This document shows positions 8,794 through 18,502 of a DNA stretch of 64,000 nt, piece after piece. Positions within the stretch are counted from its first letter, which is position 1; every line of letters begins with the position of its first letter. A model generated the notes under the pieces. That model had not been told where the DNA came from, did not search any database, and saw only the letters and a program-made list of their open reading frames with translations. The position numbers were made by a program, and so were the translations under genes. Source of the stretch: Candidatus Phosphoribacter baldrii (GTDB lineage: Bacteria; Actinomycetota; Actinomycetes; Actinomycetales; Dermatophilaceae); NCBI GenBank assembly GCA_016704565.1, contig JADIZV010000004.1, forward strand, positions 558,001 to 622,000, given 5' to 3'.

Positions 8794-11700
8794 GTGCGCC
8801 TGCGTCTGACCCTGCTCGACCCAACCTCCGGACGGGCCACCGACCTCCGCGTGGAGGCCCGTCACGGCGCCCGCCTCAACGACCTGCTCGACGTGCTCGA
8901 TCTGCGCGACGTGGCCGGCCCCGCGGGCACTGATCGGCCCGCCGGACTCAACGGACTTGGCGGTGGAAGGCGGGACAGCCGACTGACGTGTTCGGTCGAC
9001 TCGGTCGCCGTCCCTGGCACTGCCGCACTGGGCGTCCCACCGCTGCTCGATGGCGCCCAACTCACCCTCCGCCCCGTGGCCAGTCCAGCGCCGATGACTG
9101 CGCCGGGGGCGGGCACCGGCCTCCTGCAGCTGCATGCGGTGGCCGGCCCGGATACGGGGATCGTGCACGAGCTGCAGCCCGGCCGACACCACCTCGGCCG
9201 CGGCGCGCACGCGTCGATCCGGGTGGGCGATCCCAGCTTGTCCAGGATCCACGCCGAGATCGTCGTCGCCGGTCGGACGGTCACCATCCGCGACCTGGAG
9301 TCGACCAACGGGACTTGGGTGGACGGCATACGGGTTGGGCGGGAACCTGCGCCCGTCGCGACCGGAGCGACCGTGCGCACCGGCGACTCCGAGTGGCAAC
9401 TGCGCAGCCCGTCAGGCGTAGCCGCCGCCACGCGTCCGGACCAGGCCGGCCACCTGCTCGTCAGCCGCAGCCCGCGCCTGCCAGAGGGCCTCGCCAACGA
9501 ACCCATCACGTTCCCCGAGTCGCCGTCGTCGCCTGCGGCACAACGACTTCCGCTCCTTGCGGCAGTGCTCCCCATTGCCTTCTCCGGGGTCCTTGCGCTC
9601 GTCATGCACTCCCCCACGATGCTGCTCTTCGGCCTCATGGGCCCGCTGCTGCTGCTCGCCTCGTGGCTGTCGGACCGTCGCGCCGGTCGCCGCACCTCGC
9701 GTGCAGAACAGCGCCGGTATGCCGCCGCTACGGCCCGAGCCACGGCTCAGCTCACAAGCGCGCTTGCCGCAGAACGGGCCCGACGGATTGCGGCCGATCC
9801 AGACCCCGCGCTTTTGGGTTGCCTGGCGCGGGGCCCGCTGAGCGGGTTGTGGGACCGGACCGGACAGTCCCCGGTTCGTGTGCGATTGGGTGTGGGCACC
9901 GTTCGGGCCGAACAACGGGTCGTCGGCGCGGTCGATCCCGTCACGATCCCGCATACACCGATCGTCATCGACCTCGATCGGGACGCAGCCACGGGGATCG
10001 TCGGTCCTCGTGAGACCACGGTTCGCCTGGCGCGGTGGCTCGTCGGACAGTTGGCCCTGCGATATTCGCCGACCGACCTGGGCATCGTCGTCCTCGCTGC
10101 CGACGGCCGGCGTGACTGGGAGTGGGTGAGCGACCTGCCACACTGGCGCGCAGCGGATGACCCCACGGGGGAAGGCCGGGTGGTCGTCATCAATGACGGG
10201 GATCTGAGCAGCCCGATCCTGGGCGGGGCTCACGTGCTCGCATTGGCCGCCACCCGCGAAGGATTGCCCACTGCCTGCGAGCGAATCATCGACCTCACCG
10301 ACGCGCCGAAGCTCGACGGCTCCGGCCCGCCGGTCTTCGAGGTGATCCCGGACGGAGTCCCGCAGGCCTGGGCGACCCTCCTCGCCCGTCGGCTCGGGCC
10401 GCTACGGGATGCGGCCGATCCGAGGCGGCATACCGTCATGCCTTCTCGGACAACGCTGTTGGAGCTGCTGGCGCTCCCCGAGCGGGACGGCCTGCCTGAT
10501 CTCACCAGCGTGTGGCGGGATTGTCGACGGTCCACGCTCGCGCCGATCGGGGCGACGGCCGACGGACCGGTCGTCATCGATCTCGTCCGCGATGGTCCGC
10601 ATGCCCTCGTCGGCGGGACCACGGGGTCCGGGAAGTCCGAGCTGCTCGTCAGCCTCGTCGCGTCGCTTGCCGCGGCGAACCGGCCGGAAGAGCTGAGTTT
10701 CGTGCTGGTCGACTACAAGGGCGGGGCGGCCTTCGGCGCTTGCCGCGACCTCCCTCATGTGGTCGGGCTGGTCACCGACTTGGACCCGCAGCTGACCGAA
10801 CGGGCCCTCATCAGCCTCGATGCGGAGCTCAAGCGGCGCGAACGGATCTTCGCTGAGCGCGGGGTCGCCGACCTCGCGGCATACCTTGAGATATGCCGTG
10901 ACACCGACCCGACCGTCGGACGGCTGGTCATCGTGGTCGACGAGTTCCGCAGTCTCGCTGAGGAACTGCCGGACTTCGTCACGGGTCTGGTGCGGGTGGC
11001 GTCGCTCGGACGCTCGCTCGGCGTCCACCTGGTGGTCGCGACCCAACGCCCGGGCGGTGTGGTGACCGCGGACATGCGGGCCAATCTCGGCTTGCGGATC
11101 GCCTTGCGGGTGCGCGACGCCATCGACTCGCTCGATGTCATCGAGTCACCGGCGGCAGCGTCCATCTCGCAGCGCACGCCGGGCCGGGCGATCATCACGA
11201 GCGCCGCGACCCCAATCGTCGAGGTGCAGACCGCCCTGGCGACGGCAGCGAGCCGACGGGGCAACGAGCCCATGGTTCGTCTGCTCACGCTCAACGGGCT
11301 TCCCCTTGAGACGACCGACGTGGCTGCTGGACCGACAGACTTGGACGACCTGGTGGCCGCTAGCCGACGCGCGATGAGCGAGCTACACCTCCCGATGCCG
11401 TCCTCGCCCTGGCTACCCCCGCTGTCGGGCAAGCTCACGGTCGCTGACCTGGCCACCGGAGAAGGCTGGCCCGTCCCCATCGGTCGACGCGACCTCCCGG
11501 CGCTCCAGCGCCAAGAGGAGTGGACCTGGGACGCGCAGCGCGAGGGACACCTCGCCATCGTCGGGGCGCCGCGCACCGGACGCAGCTCGGCGTTGCTCAC
11601 CGTGGCAACTCAGCTCGCCACTCGACTGTCTCCCAACGAGGTTCACCTGTATGCCGTCCACACCGGCGCGATGTCGGCCCTCGACTCGCTCCCCCACGTG

Positions 11701-12837
11701 GGTGCGTCGGTGCGCTGCGATGACCTGCCGCGGCTGGCCCGGCTGCTAGGCATGTTGCACGACGCGCCCGCCGCCGACGGCGCACCGTTGCGGATCCTCG
11801 TCGTCGACGACTGGGACCGGATTGGCGAAGAACTGGACCGGGCCCGCGCCGGGTTGCTCAGGGATCGATTGGCCGCGTTGCTGCGCCACGGCCCTCGGGA
11901 GCGGATCGCGGTCTGTCTCACCGGCGGCCGGAGTCTGCTGTCAGGGGCGCTGGGCCAGCTCGTGCCACGGCGACTGCTGCTGCTCCCCGCCGACCCAGTG
12001 GACCTGGCCATGGCCGGACTCTCTTCGGCGGCGGTTGCGCAGCACCCGACCCCGGGCCGCGCGGTCGACCTCACGGACGGAGCAGAGGTCCAGCTGGCGG
12101 CGGTCGTGGAGGAGCCGTCTGAGGAGCGCCGCACGGCATACCTGCGCGAGATTGGTGGGGCGATGCCGGTCGCTGAGAGCGGTCGCGGACCTCGCCGCGT
12201 CCCTCTCCTGCCGGCCGCCGTGTCCCTGGGCGCGGTTCACGCTCGGACCGGGTTCATCCCGGTCGGGACCGACGGAGAGGAGGTGGTCGGCTTCGAGCCC
12301 GAGCGTGGCGAGCGACGGGTCGCCGTCCTCGGGCCGCGGGGCAGCGGCCGGACAACGGCGTTGCGCACCATCGCAGCGGGCCTTGCCGCCGCCGGTCGAG
12401 TCGTGGCCGTCCTCGGCTCCGCGACCGACTTCCCTTCTGCGGCAATGCGGTTCGAAGCGACACAGGTCGACGCTCTCGTCAAGGCGCGGCAAGCGCACCC
12501 TGACCTGGCCGTCCTGGTGGACGACGCCGAGCGGCTGACGGATCCAGCGCTCGAGGCGGTGCTTCGGGAGATTGTGCGACTGGTCGACACCGACGGTGGA
12601 TTGGTCGTGGTTGCCAGCACCACCCAGGAGGCGGCACGGAACCCTCGGTCACTAGCCAACCTGGTGGCGGGAGAAAGCGTCGGGATCCTGCTCGGACCGG
12701 TTGCGCCTGGCGAAGAGGCGGTGTTTGGGTTGCGAGGCACCCTCTTGGCCGAGAACCACCCAGGACGGGGCCACCTCATCCAGGGTGGCCGCGCCAGCCC
12801 GATCCAGGTGGCGACGCACGAACTCCCCGCGGGGTGA
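8794..12837 (+). CDS. FHA-domain FtsK/SpoIIIE-type triple ATPase (EssC/EccC-like)
   Basis: 1347 residues from GTG 8794, preceded by AGGGGG. Order of parts: a beta-rich ubiquitin-like N-terminal region (1-95), an FHA phosphothreonine-binding domain (about 110-185, with LGRG, SRIHAEI and STNGTWV), two membrane helices (about 250-296), then three P-loop modules. The first has an intact Walker A (GGTTGSGKSE, about 608-617), VDYKGG and a Walker B ending VVDEF near 715. The second (GAPRTGRSS, about 924) and third (GPRGSGRTT, about 1180) are degenerate. This is the layout of EssC/EccC motors of type VII secretion. No WXG100, EccB, EccD or EccE gene lies nearby, so it appears to be an orphan. It is divergent from the Tad operon. 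Confidence 0.9.
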   Translation: MRLRLTLLDPTSGRATDLRVEARHGARLNDLLDVLDLRDVAGPAGTDRPAGLNGLGGGRRDSRLTCSVDSVAVPGTAALGVPPLLDGAQLTLRPVASPAPMTAPGAGTGLLQLHAVAGPDTGIVHELQPGRHHLGRGAHASIRVGDPSLSRIHAEIVVAGRTVTIRDLESTNGTWVDGIRVGREPAPVATGATVRTGDSEWQLRSPSGVAAATRPDQAGHLLVSRSPRLPEGLANEPITFPESPSSPAAQRLPLLAAVLPIAFSGVLALVMHSPTMLLFGLMGPLLLLASWLSDRRAGRRTSRAEQRRYAAATARATAQLTSALAAERARRIAADPDPALLGCLARGPLSGLWDRTGQSPVRVRLGVGTVRAEQRVVGAVDPVTIPHTPIVIDLDRDAATGIVGPRETTVRLARWLVGQLALRYSPTDLGIVVLAADGRRDWEWVSDLPHWRAADDPTGEGRVVVINDGDLSSPILGGAHVLALAATREGLPTACERIIDLTDAPKLDGSGPPVFEVIPDGVPQAWATLLARRLGPLRDAADPRRHTVMPSRTTLLELLALPERDGLPDLTSVWRDCRRSTLAPIGATADGPVVIDLVRDGPHALVGGTTGSGKSELLVSLVASLAAANRPEELSFVLVDYKGGAAFGACRDLPHVVGLVTDLDPQLTERALISLDAELKRRERIFAERGVADLAAYLEICRDTDPTVGRLVIVVDEFRSLAEELPDFVTGLVRVASLGRSLGVHLVVATQRPGGVVTADMRANLGLRIALRVRDAIDSLDVIESPAAASISQRTPGRAIITSAATPIVEVQTALATAASRRGNEPMVRLLTLNGLPLETTDVAAGPTDLDDLVAASRRAMSELHLPMPSSPWLPPLSGKLTVADLATGEGWPVPIGRRDLPALQRQEEWTWDAQREGHLAIVGAPRTGRSSALLTVATQLATRLSPNEVHLYAVHTGAMSALDSLPHVGASVRCDDLPRLARLLGMLHDAPAADGAPLRILVVDDWDRIGEELDRARAGLLRDRLAALLRHGPRERIAVCLTGGRSLLSGALGQLVPRRLLLLPADPVDLAMAGLSSAAVAQHPTPGRAVDLTDGAEVQLAAVVEEPSEERRTAYLREIGGAMPVAESGRGPRRVPLLPAAVSLGAVHARTGFIPVGTDGEEVVGFEPERGERRVAVLGPRGSGRTTALRTIAAGLAAAGRVVAVLGSATDFPSAAMRFEATQVDALVKARQAHPDLAVLVDDAERLTDPALEAVLREIVRLVDTDGGLVVVASTTQEAARNPRSLANLVAGESVGILLGPVAPGEEAVFGLRGTLLAENHPGRGHLIQGGRASPIQVATHELPAG

Positions 12838-12853
12838 CGACGGGAGGGTCTGG

Positions 12854-13825
12854 CTAGGAGACCGTGAAGATCACCTTGCCGAACAGGTCACCGCTCACCA
12901 TGTGCTCAAAGCCGTCGCGAGCCTGCGTCAGCGGCATCACGGAGTCGATGACCGGGGTGATGCCCCGCTGTTGGACAAACTGGGCGAGCCGCTCAAGCTC
13001 GACCCGAGTGCCCATCGTCGAGCCGATGACCCGCAGCTGCTTGAAGAAGATCTTGGTGAGCTCCGCCTTCGCCGGCGCGTCGCCAGACGTCGCGCCGGAG
13101 ATGACAATCGCGCCACCGGGCTTGAGCGAGTTGACCGAGTGCGACCAGGTCGCCGCGCCCACCGTCTCCATCACCGCATCGACGCGCTCGGGCAGCCGCT
13201 CCCCCGAGCCGAACGCCCGGTCCGCGCCGATCTCACACGCCCGCGCACCCTTGGCCTCGTCCCGGCTGGTCACCCATACCCGGTAGCCCGCCGCCGCACC
13301 CAACTGGATGAGCGCCGTCGCCACGCCACCACCCGCGCCCTGCACGAGAACCGTTGCGCCAGGCGTCATTCCGCCGTTAACAAACAACATCCGGTATGCC
13401 GTCAACCACGCCGTCGAGAGGCACGCGGCGGTTTCCCACGGCATACCGTCCGGCTTGGGGACCAGGTTGTGAGTCGGCACGGCGACCTGTTCGGCAAGCG
13501 TCCCGGGGTGTAGTTCGGACAGCAGCGTCCGACCCGGGTCGAGGGTCTCGTCGCCCGCCCAGCCCTGGCTCGCGACGACCGAGTGGACGATGACCTCACG
13601 GCCCTGCTCGTCAACCCCGGCGCCGTCGCAACCGAGGATCATCGGGAGCTTGTCGGCGGACAGCCCAACGCCCTTGAGTGACCACACGTCGTGGTGGTTG
13701 AGCCCGGCGGTGCGCAGGGTGACCACCGACCACCCAGGCCGCGGCTGCGGTGCCGGTTGGTCGCCGACGACGAGGCCGGCCAGGGGGTTGTCGCGGTCTT
13801 GGCGGGCGGCATACACGGCGAGCAT
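12854..13825 (-). CDS. Quinone oxidoreductase-like MDR-family dehydrogenase
   Basis: 323 residues. A GroES-like N-terminal half (LNHHDVWSLKGVG) and a Rossmann half with VLVQGAGGGVATALIQ (about residue 158-173) place it in the medium-chain dehydrogenase family. The Cys/His zinc ligands of alcohol dehydrogenases are not seen (LGCDGAG is at the site region), so it is probably a zinc-free NADPH:quinone or enone reductase. It is convergent with the FtsK-like gene with only 16 bp between stops and is not in an obvious operon. Substrate unknown. Confidence 0.85.
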   Translation of the reverse strand: MLAVYAARQDRDNPLAGLVVGDQPAPQPRPGWSVVTLRTAGLNHHDVWSLKGVGLSADKLPMILGCDGAGVDEQGREVIVHSVVASQGWAGDETLDPGRTLLSELHPGTLAEQVAVPTHNLVPKPDGMPWETAACLSTAWLTAYRMLFVNGGMTPGATVLVQGAGGGVATALIQLGAAAGYRVWVTSRDEAKGARACEIGADRAFGSGERLPERVDAVMETVGAATWSHSVNSLKPGGAIVISGATSGDAPAKAELTKIFFKQLRVIGSTMGTRVELERLAQFVQQRGITPVIDSVMPLTQARDGFEHMVSGDLFGKVIFTVS

Positions 13826-13862
13826 GGCCCCAGCCTAAGAGGGCCAGACCGAGCGTGGTGGG

Positions 13863-15431
13863 TCAGGCGGCGGTGTCGCGTTTGTCGTGGGGGTGGGTGG
13901 TGTAGGTGCGGCCGGTGGGTGAGGTCCAGGTGAGGGTGGCGTTGTCGGGGTTGATGTGGATGGTCCAGCCGGCGTGGTGTTTGAAGCCGTGGTGGCGTCG
14001 GCAGAGGGCGTGGAGGTTGTTGGGGGTGGTGGGGCCTTGGGGGTAGGGGATGGCGTGGTCGAGGTCGCAGTGGGTGGCGGGGGTGGTGCAGCCGGGGAAT
14101 CGGCAGGTGCCGTCGCGGTCGCGGACTAGGCGGGCCAGGGCGGCGCCGGGTCGGTAGGTGTCGGTGGATAGGTGGGTGGTGGCGCCGGTGGTGGGGTGTA
14201 GTCGGGCGAGGCGGATGAGGGTGTCGGGGTGGGTGAGGATCGCGGCGACCTCGGTCGTCGGTAGCCATCCGCAGGGTCCGGTGTCGATGATCCCGGGTGG
14301 CCGGGTGAGGGGGTCGATGGCTGGGTGGGTGTCGGGCGCTCGGGTGGTGAAGATGGTGTGGGTGAGGGCGGTGCGGGTGTGGGGTGGATGCCGGTCGGCG
14401 GGTAGGTAGGGGAAAGCTGGTTCGGGTAAGGCCACAGCACGTGCAGCGCTGACTGCCTTGGCGGTCGCGGCCGTGGTGGTGCTTCCCGCGGTGGTGGCGC
14501 TGACCGCGGTCGCCGTGGCGGTGGTGGGGGCCGGGCCAGCGAGGTGGGTGAGGGTGGTGTCGGTGATGTTGATGGTGACGACGGTCTGCACCTGGACCCG
14601 GCGTAGCAGCAGGTCCAGGAACGCGTCGGCTCGGGCTTGTCCGACGCTCAGGTCTGGGTTACCGACCGCGTATTCATCAGCCAACGCACACACCGCCGCC
14701 CAGGCTTGCAGGGACGTCTCGGTGGCGGCGGTGGCGGTCCAGTCGGTGGTGCCGGGTAACACACCCGGCGCGACCCGGACGGTGTGGGAGCGTCGCCCGG
14801 CCTGAACTCGTTGGGCCAGGCTGTCGGGGTCGATGCGGGCGGCGGCTTTCTCGGCCCGTTTACGTAGGGCGCTGGCGGTCACGTCGCCGATCCCGTGCTC
14901 CCCGAACACGGCAACCTCATAGTCCGGCATCCGGGCCGGGGACACTCCGAGGGAGCCGGTGATGATCGCTTGGACCCGCCAGGGTTCCAGGTCACCAGTC
15001 AACCCGGCGCGTAGGGTGCGGGGGAGGTCGTTGACCAGGATCCGGGCATCAGCGACCCGCCCGGCCATGGTCCGGGGCGCGACGTGAAGTAGTGGTGCCA
15101 ACACTGATGGTGTGTAGTCATCGCCGGTGCCCCACCCGGCGGGGAACCGTCCGGCCAACCGGTCGGCGTCTTTCGCGATTTCGACATCCGCCTCGACCCG
15201 TCGGGCGACGGTTTCGATGAAGATCGCCTGCAGGGCGGTCAGTTGGTTCAGGGCGGTCTGCAGGTCGGCGATGACAGTTTCAGCGACCGCCTGGTCCAGG
15301 TCCAGTAACGCCAGCGGGTCGATCCGCAGGAGGGCGTCGGCGGCTTGTAGGGGGGACAGGCCGGTCAGGGGTCGCCCGGCCAGGACCGTGAGTTGGTCCT
15401 GGCCGTGCTCCCACGACATCCCCTCGAACAT
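13863..15431 (-). CDS. DUF222 / 13E12-type protein with C-terminal HNH nuclease domain
   Basis: About 522 residues if it starts at ATG 15431 (MFEGMSWEHG); ATG 15419 and TTG 15482 are alternatives. The N-terminal DUF222 region is helical; the C-terminus has the HNH motif (CRFPGCTTPATHCDLDH, then LHALCRRHH), with Cys and His residues placed for zinc and catalysis. The middle is very rich in Thr, Ala and Pro. The coding strand is strikingly C-rich (the plus strand is G-rich), unlike its neighbours. Such proteins form large families in actinobacteria and are often mobile; their role is uncertain. The gene contains no copy of the dispersed octamer. Confidence 0.88.
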   Translation of the reverse strand: MFEGMSWEHGQDQLTVLAGRPLTGLSPLQAADALLRIDPLALLDLDQAVAETVIADLQTALNQLTALQAIFIETVARRVEADVEIAKDADRLAGRFPAGWGTGDDYTPSVLAPLLHVAPRTMAGRVADARILVNDLPRTLRAGLTGDLEPWRVQAIITGSLGVSPARMPDYEVAVFGEHGIGDVTASALRKRAEKAAARIDPDSLAQRVQAGRRSHTVRVAPGVLPGTTDWTATAATETSLQAWAAVCALADEYAVGNPDLSVGQARADAFLDLLLRRVQVQTVVTINITDTTLTHLAGPAPTTATATAVSATTAGSTTTAATAKAVSAARAVALPEPAFPYLPADRHPPHTRTALTHTIFTTRAPDTHPAIDPLTRPPGIIDTGPCGWLPTTEVAAILTHPDTLIRLARLHPTTGATTHLSTDTYRPGAALARLVRDRDGTCRFPGCTTPATHCDLDHAIPYPQGPTTPNNLHALCRRHHGFKHHAGWTIHINPDNATLTWTSPTGRTYTTHPHDKRDTAA

Positions 15432-15669
15432 GCCTCTAGCATACCGAACACCTGTCTGATCATCAACACTTACTATCGCCAATATCGTTGCCGTTCAGCA
15501 TTATTCGTCACACAAGTCACATCAACATCATTCACCAAACCAACCCCAACGATCCGACGACAGGGCGGATGTCCGAGCCCTGTGCGCGCGGTTCGACCTG
15601 GACCTCCCGCTGCAATACCGCTGAGCAAACGGGACGACACGGCATACCGGAGCGGGTAGGTTCGCAGCC

Positions 15670-17385
15670 GTGACGTCACCTTCCAGCGCACCTACCCCCG
15701 CGCACCCCACTCGCACCCCATCCGCCGTCGACGCGATCGCCGAGGACTACCTCACTCGGTATGCCGCGTTGAGCCCGATCGAGGCCACCTACCTCGGGCT
15801 CCCCGGACACGACGAAGACCTCGACGACCTCTCCCCCGCGGGCTACGCCGCGATGTCGGCGCTGCGCCAGGAGACCCTGGCGCGCCTGGGCGACGCCGTC
15901 CCGACTGACGACATTGACCGGGTCACCATCGCCTCGATGCGCGACCGGCTCGGCGTGGCCGAGGAGAAGTACGCCGCCGGGATGGACGAGATGAGCCTCA
16001 ACGTCATCGCGTCGCCGATGCAGAACGTCCGTGACGCGTTCGACCTCATGCCACAGGACACCGACGACCACTGGCGCACGATCGCCACGAGGATGGCCAA
16101 GGTCCCCGCTGCGCTTGAGCAGTATGCCGCGTCGCTCACCCTCGCCCGCAGCCGTGGCGATGTGGCGCCGCGGCGGCAGGTCGACGCCTGTGTCGTCCAG
16201 TGCCGCGACCTCACCGACGACGACGGCTACTTCGTCAAGCTCGTGGCCGGTGCGAAGGCCGGCGACGCCGAGCTCGACCCGGCGGTCAAGAGCGACCTGG
16301 CCGTCGCGGCGGAAGCCGCGCGGGCGGCATACGGGAAACTCGGGGACTTCCTGGAGACCGAGCTGGCCCCCGTCGCCCCGGAAGCCGACGCGTGCGGGCG
16401 CGAGCGCTACGCGCTGCACTCGCGGGACTTCGTCGGCGCGGTCGTCGACCTGGAGGAGACCTACCGTTGGGGCCAGGAGGAGCTCGCCCGGATCACCGCG
16501 CAGATGCAGGAGGTCGCCGAGCAGGTCAAGCCGGGCGCGACGATCGAGGACGCCATCGCCATCCTCAACGCCGACCCGGCCTACCGCCTCGACGGGACCG
16601 ACGCGCTGCGCGACTGGATGCAGGGCAAGGCCGACGAGGTCATCAGCAACCTCGCCGACGTCCACTTCGACATCCCCGGACCGGTCCGGCGGATCGAGTG
16701 CCGGATCGCCCCGACCCAGACCGGCGGCATCTACTACACGGGGCCGTCTGACGACTTCACCCGGCCCGGCCGGATGTGGTGGTCAGTGCCCAAGGGCGAG
16801 ACGACGTTCTACACCTGGAGCGAGCTCACCACCGTCTATCACGAGGGTGTCCCCGGCCATCACCTCCAGGTCGCCCAGACCGTCTTCCGCCGCGAGCTGC
16901 TCAACACGTGGCGGCGGCTGGCCTCGTGGACGTCAGGGCACGGCGAGGGCTGGGCGCTCTATGCCGAGCGGCTGATGGCCGAGCTGGGTTACCTCGACGA
17001 CCCGGGCAACCGGATGGGCTGGCTCGACGCCCAGTCGCTGCGCGCGGCCCGCGTCGTCATCGACATCGGCGTGCACTGCGGGTTCGAGGCGCCCGACGAG
17101 GTCGGCGGTGGCGAGTGGACCTACGACAAAGCGTGGGCCTTCCTCACCGCGCATGCCCACGAGTCGGAGGGCAAGCTGCGCTTCGAGCTCAACCGTTACC
17201 TCGGGTGGCCGGGCCAGGCGCCGTCCTACAAGATCGGCGAGCGCCTGTGGCTCTCGCTTCGTGAGCAGGTCCGCGAGCGCGACGGTGCCGCCTTCGACAT
17301 GAAGGCGTTCCACCGGCAGGCGCTGGACCTCGGTGGCGTCAGCCTCGACACGTTGCGCGACGCCGTCCTGGGTCGCCTCGGTTGA
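15670..17385 (+). CDS. DUF885 family protein, putative metallopeptidase-like
   Basis: 571 residues from GTG 15670. The C-terminal half has VYHEGVPGHHLQ (about residues 393-404), an HExxxH-type metal site characteristic of DUF885 proteins, and later GHGEGWALYAERL with a further acidic and aromatic pair. There is no signal peptide, so it is probably cytoplasmic. The biochemical role of DUF885 is poorly known; peptidase activity is inferred from the metal-site pattern. It is followed by a strong hairpin at 17391, so it is probably monocistronic. Bases 15483-15669, before it, are AT-richer than the surroundings and probably carry the divergent promoters for this gene and the HNH gene. Confidence 0.87.
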   Translation: MTSPSSAPTPAHPTRTPSAVDAIAEDYLTRYAALSPIEATYLGLPGHDEDLDDLSPAGYAAMSALRQETLARLGDAVPTDDIDRVTIASMRDRLGVAEEKYAAGMDEMSLNVIASPMQNVRDAFDLMPQDTDDHWRTIATRMAKVPAALEQYAASLTLARSRGDVAPRRQVDACVVQCRDLTDDDGYFVKLVAGAKAGDAELDPAVKSDLAVAAEAARAAYGKLGDFLETELAPVAPEADACGRERYALHSRDFVGAVVDLEETYRWGQEELARITAQMQEVAEQVKPGATIEDAIAILNADPAYRLDGTDALRDWMQGKADEVISNLADVHFDIPGPVRRIECRIAPTQTGGIYYTGPSDDFTRPGRMWWSVPKGETTFYTWSELTTVYHEGVPGHHLQVAQTVFRRELLNTWRRLASWTSGHGEGWALYAERLMAELGYLDDPGNRMGWLDAQSLRAARVVIDIGVHCGFEAPDEVGGGEWTYDKAWAFLTAHAHESEGKLRFELNRYLGWPGQAPSYKIGERLWLSLREQVRERDGAAFDMKAFHRQALDLGGVSLDTLRDAVLGRLG

Positions 17386-17390
17386 GTGCT

Positions 17391-17422
17391 CGGGTGGGCG
17401 GCGCCCGTATGCCGCCCACCCG
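17391..17422 (+). terminator. Strong hairpin terminator after the DUF885 gene
   Basis: CGGGTGGGCGGC (17391-17402) pairs with GCCGCCCACCCG (17411-17422): a perfect 12-bp stem and 8-nt loop, 6 bp after the stop codon. The loop and right arm contain the octamer copy at 17407. There is no U-tract. Confidence 0.75.
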
Positions 17423-17529
17423 CGTTCCGCGGTCAGCGCACTGGCGCTTGTCGCTGCAACAGATCGCAGGCCTGTCGCGTCTGGGAGAGTGAAGACACCG
17501 CCGGGTGTCCACCCGAAAGGACGAGACGA

Positions 17530-18501
17530 ATGAGCCGCGACCCGCAGCGCAGCGACGAGGACCGGTTGCGATCACTCTTCGCGGCGGCCGACCCTGCCCC
17601 TTCGGGCGAATCACCGCAGCTGCTCGACCGGATCGTCAGCGGGGCCGCTCGACGACGCAGGCGGTCCACGGCGTTGACGATCGTCGGCACCACCGGCTCC
17701 ACATTGGCGATCGTCGCGGCATTGGTCGCCGGCCCCGGACTGCTCACCGCTGGGCGAAACCTCGCCGTTCCGGCCGGTTCGAGCGCGGGGACGATCGCCC
17801 TGACCGTGACGCAACCACCGACAGCCGCCTCCACCCCAACTGCCACTGGGGACCGGACCGTGTCCACCACCAGCGCCACATCGACGGCCACCGGACTGGT
17901 GACGAAGCCGCCGGCCACGGTCACGGCTGCGCGGCCAAAGCAGACCCTTCTGTCCTCCGACGACCTGGTGACCCTGATCCCGGACGCCTCAACCCTGGGG
18001 CCCGGGATGAGCTGGGGACTGGAGCCTGGGCCGTCCAGCGCCGGCGCCGCCCCCGTCATGGGCTTCCACTACTGCGACGCGATCGATGTCCCCAAACAGA
18101 TCGGACCGTCGACGTATGCCGCGGCGGAGCGGCAGGTCGCAACGGCCCTCGCCGGCGCATTGACCAACGGCAACTGGCCGGGTGTCGACATCGTGCTGGC
18201 CGCCTGGACACCCGGCCACGGACCGGCCGCCATGCAGCAGATCCGCGACAACAACGGCATGTGTGTGTGGATCGGGTCACCGACCTCGACCGCCTGGGCG
18301 GGTCACGACGGCCTGTTGATCACGTCCACCGAGGTCTATTTCGACACGTGGCACCAGGCGTCGGCGATCCAGCTCGTCGGCGACATCACGGTCAGTGTGT
18401 CGGTCATCGACGGGTCGTCGGGGGTCGCGCTGGAGCGCGCCCAGGTGCTGTGTGACCGGATGGCCGACGCCGTTCGGGCCTCTGGGTTCGGCCAGGCCTG
18501 A
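17530..18501 (+). CDS. Membrane-anchored protein partnered with an ECF sigma factor
   Basis: 323 residues from ATG 17530. Residues 1-45 are cytoplasmic, charged and helical (DEDRLRSLFAAADP); one membrane helix spans about 50-72; a Thr/Ser/Ala-rich linker (about 85-150) leads to an extracytoplasmic domain with several Cys. Stop and next start are 1 bp apart, so it is co-transcribed with the sigma gene that follows. The layout (short cytoplasmic head, helix, sensor domain) suits a regulator of that sigma factor, but no HxxxCxxC zinc anti-sigma motif is visible and it precedes the sigma gene, the reverse of the usual order. Function is inferred. Confidence 0.75.
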   Translation: MSRDPQRSDEDRLRSLFAAADPAPSGESPQLLDRIVSGAARRRRRSTALTIVGTTGSTLAIVAALVAGPGLLTAGRNLAVPAGSSAGTIALTVTQPPTAASTPTATGDRTVSTTSATSTATGLVTKPPATVTAARPKQTLLSSDDLVTLIPDASTLGPGMSWGLEPGPSSAGAAPVMGFHYCDAIDVPKQIGPSTYAAAERQVATALAGALTNGNWPGVDIVLAAWTPGHGPAAMQQIRDNNGMCVWIGSPTSTAWAGHDGLLITSTEVYFDTWHQASAIQLVGDITVSVSVIDGSSGVALERAQVLCDRMADAVRASGFGQA

Positions 18502-18502
18502 G

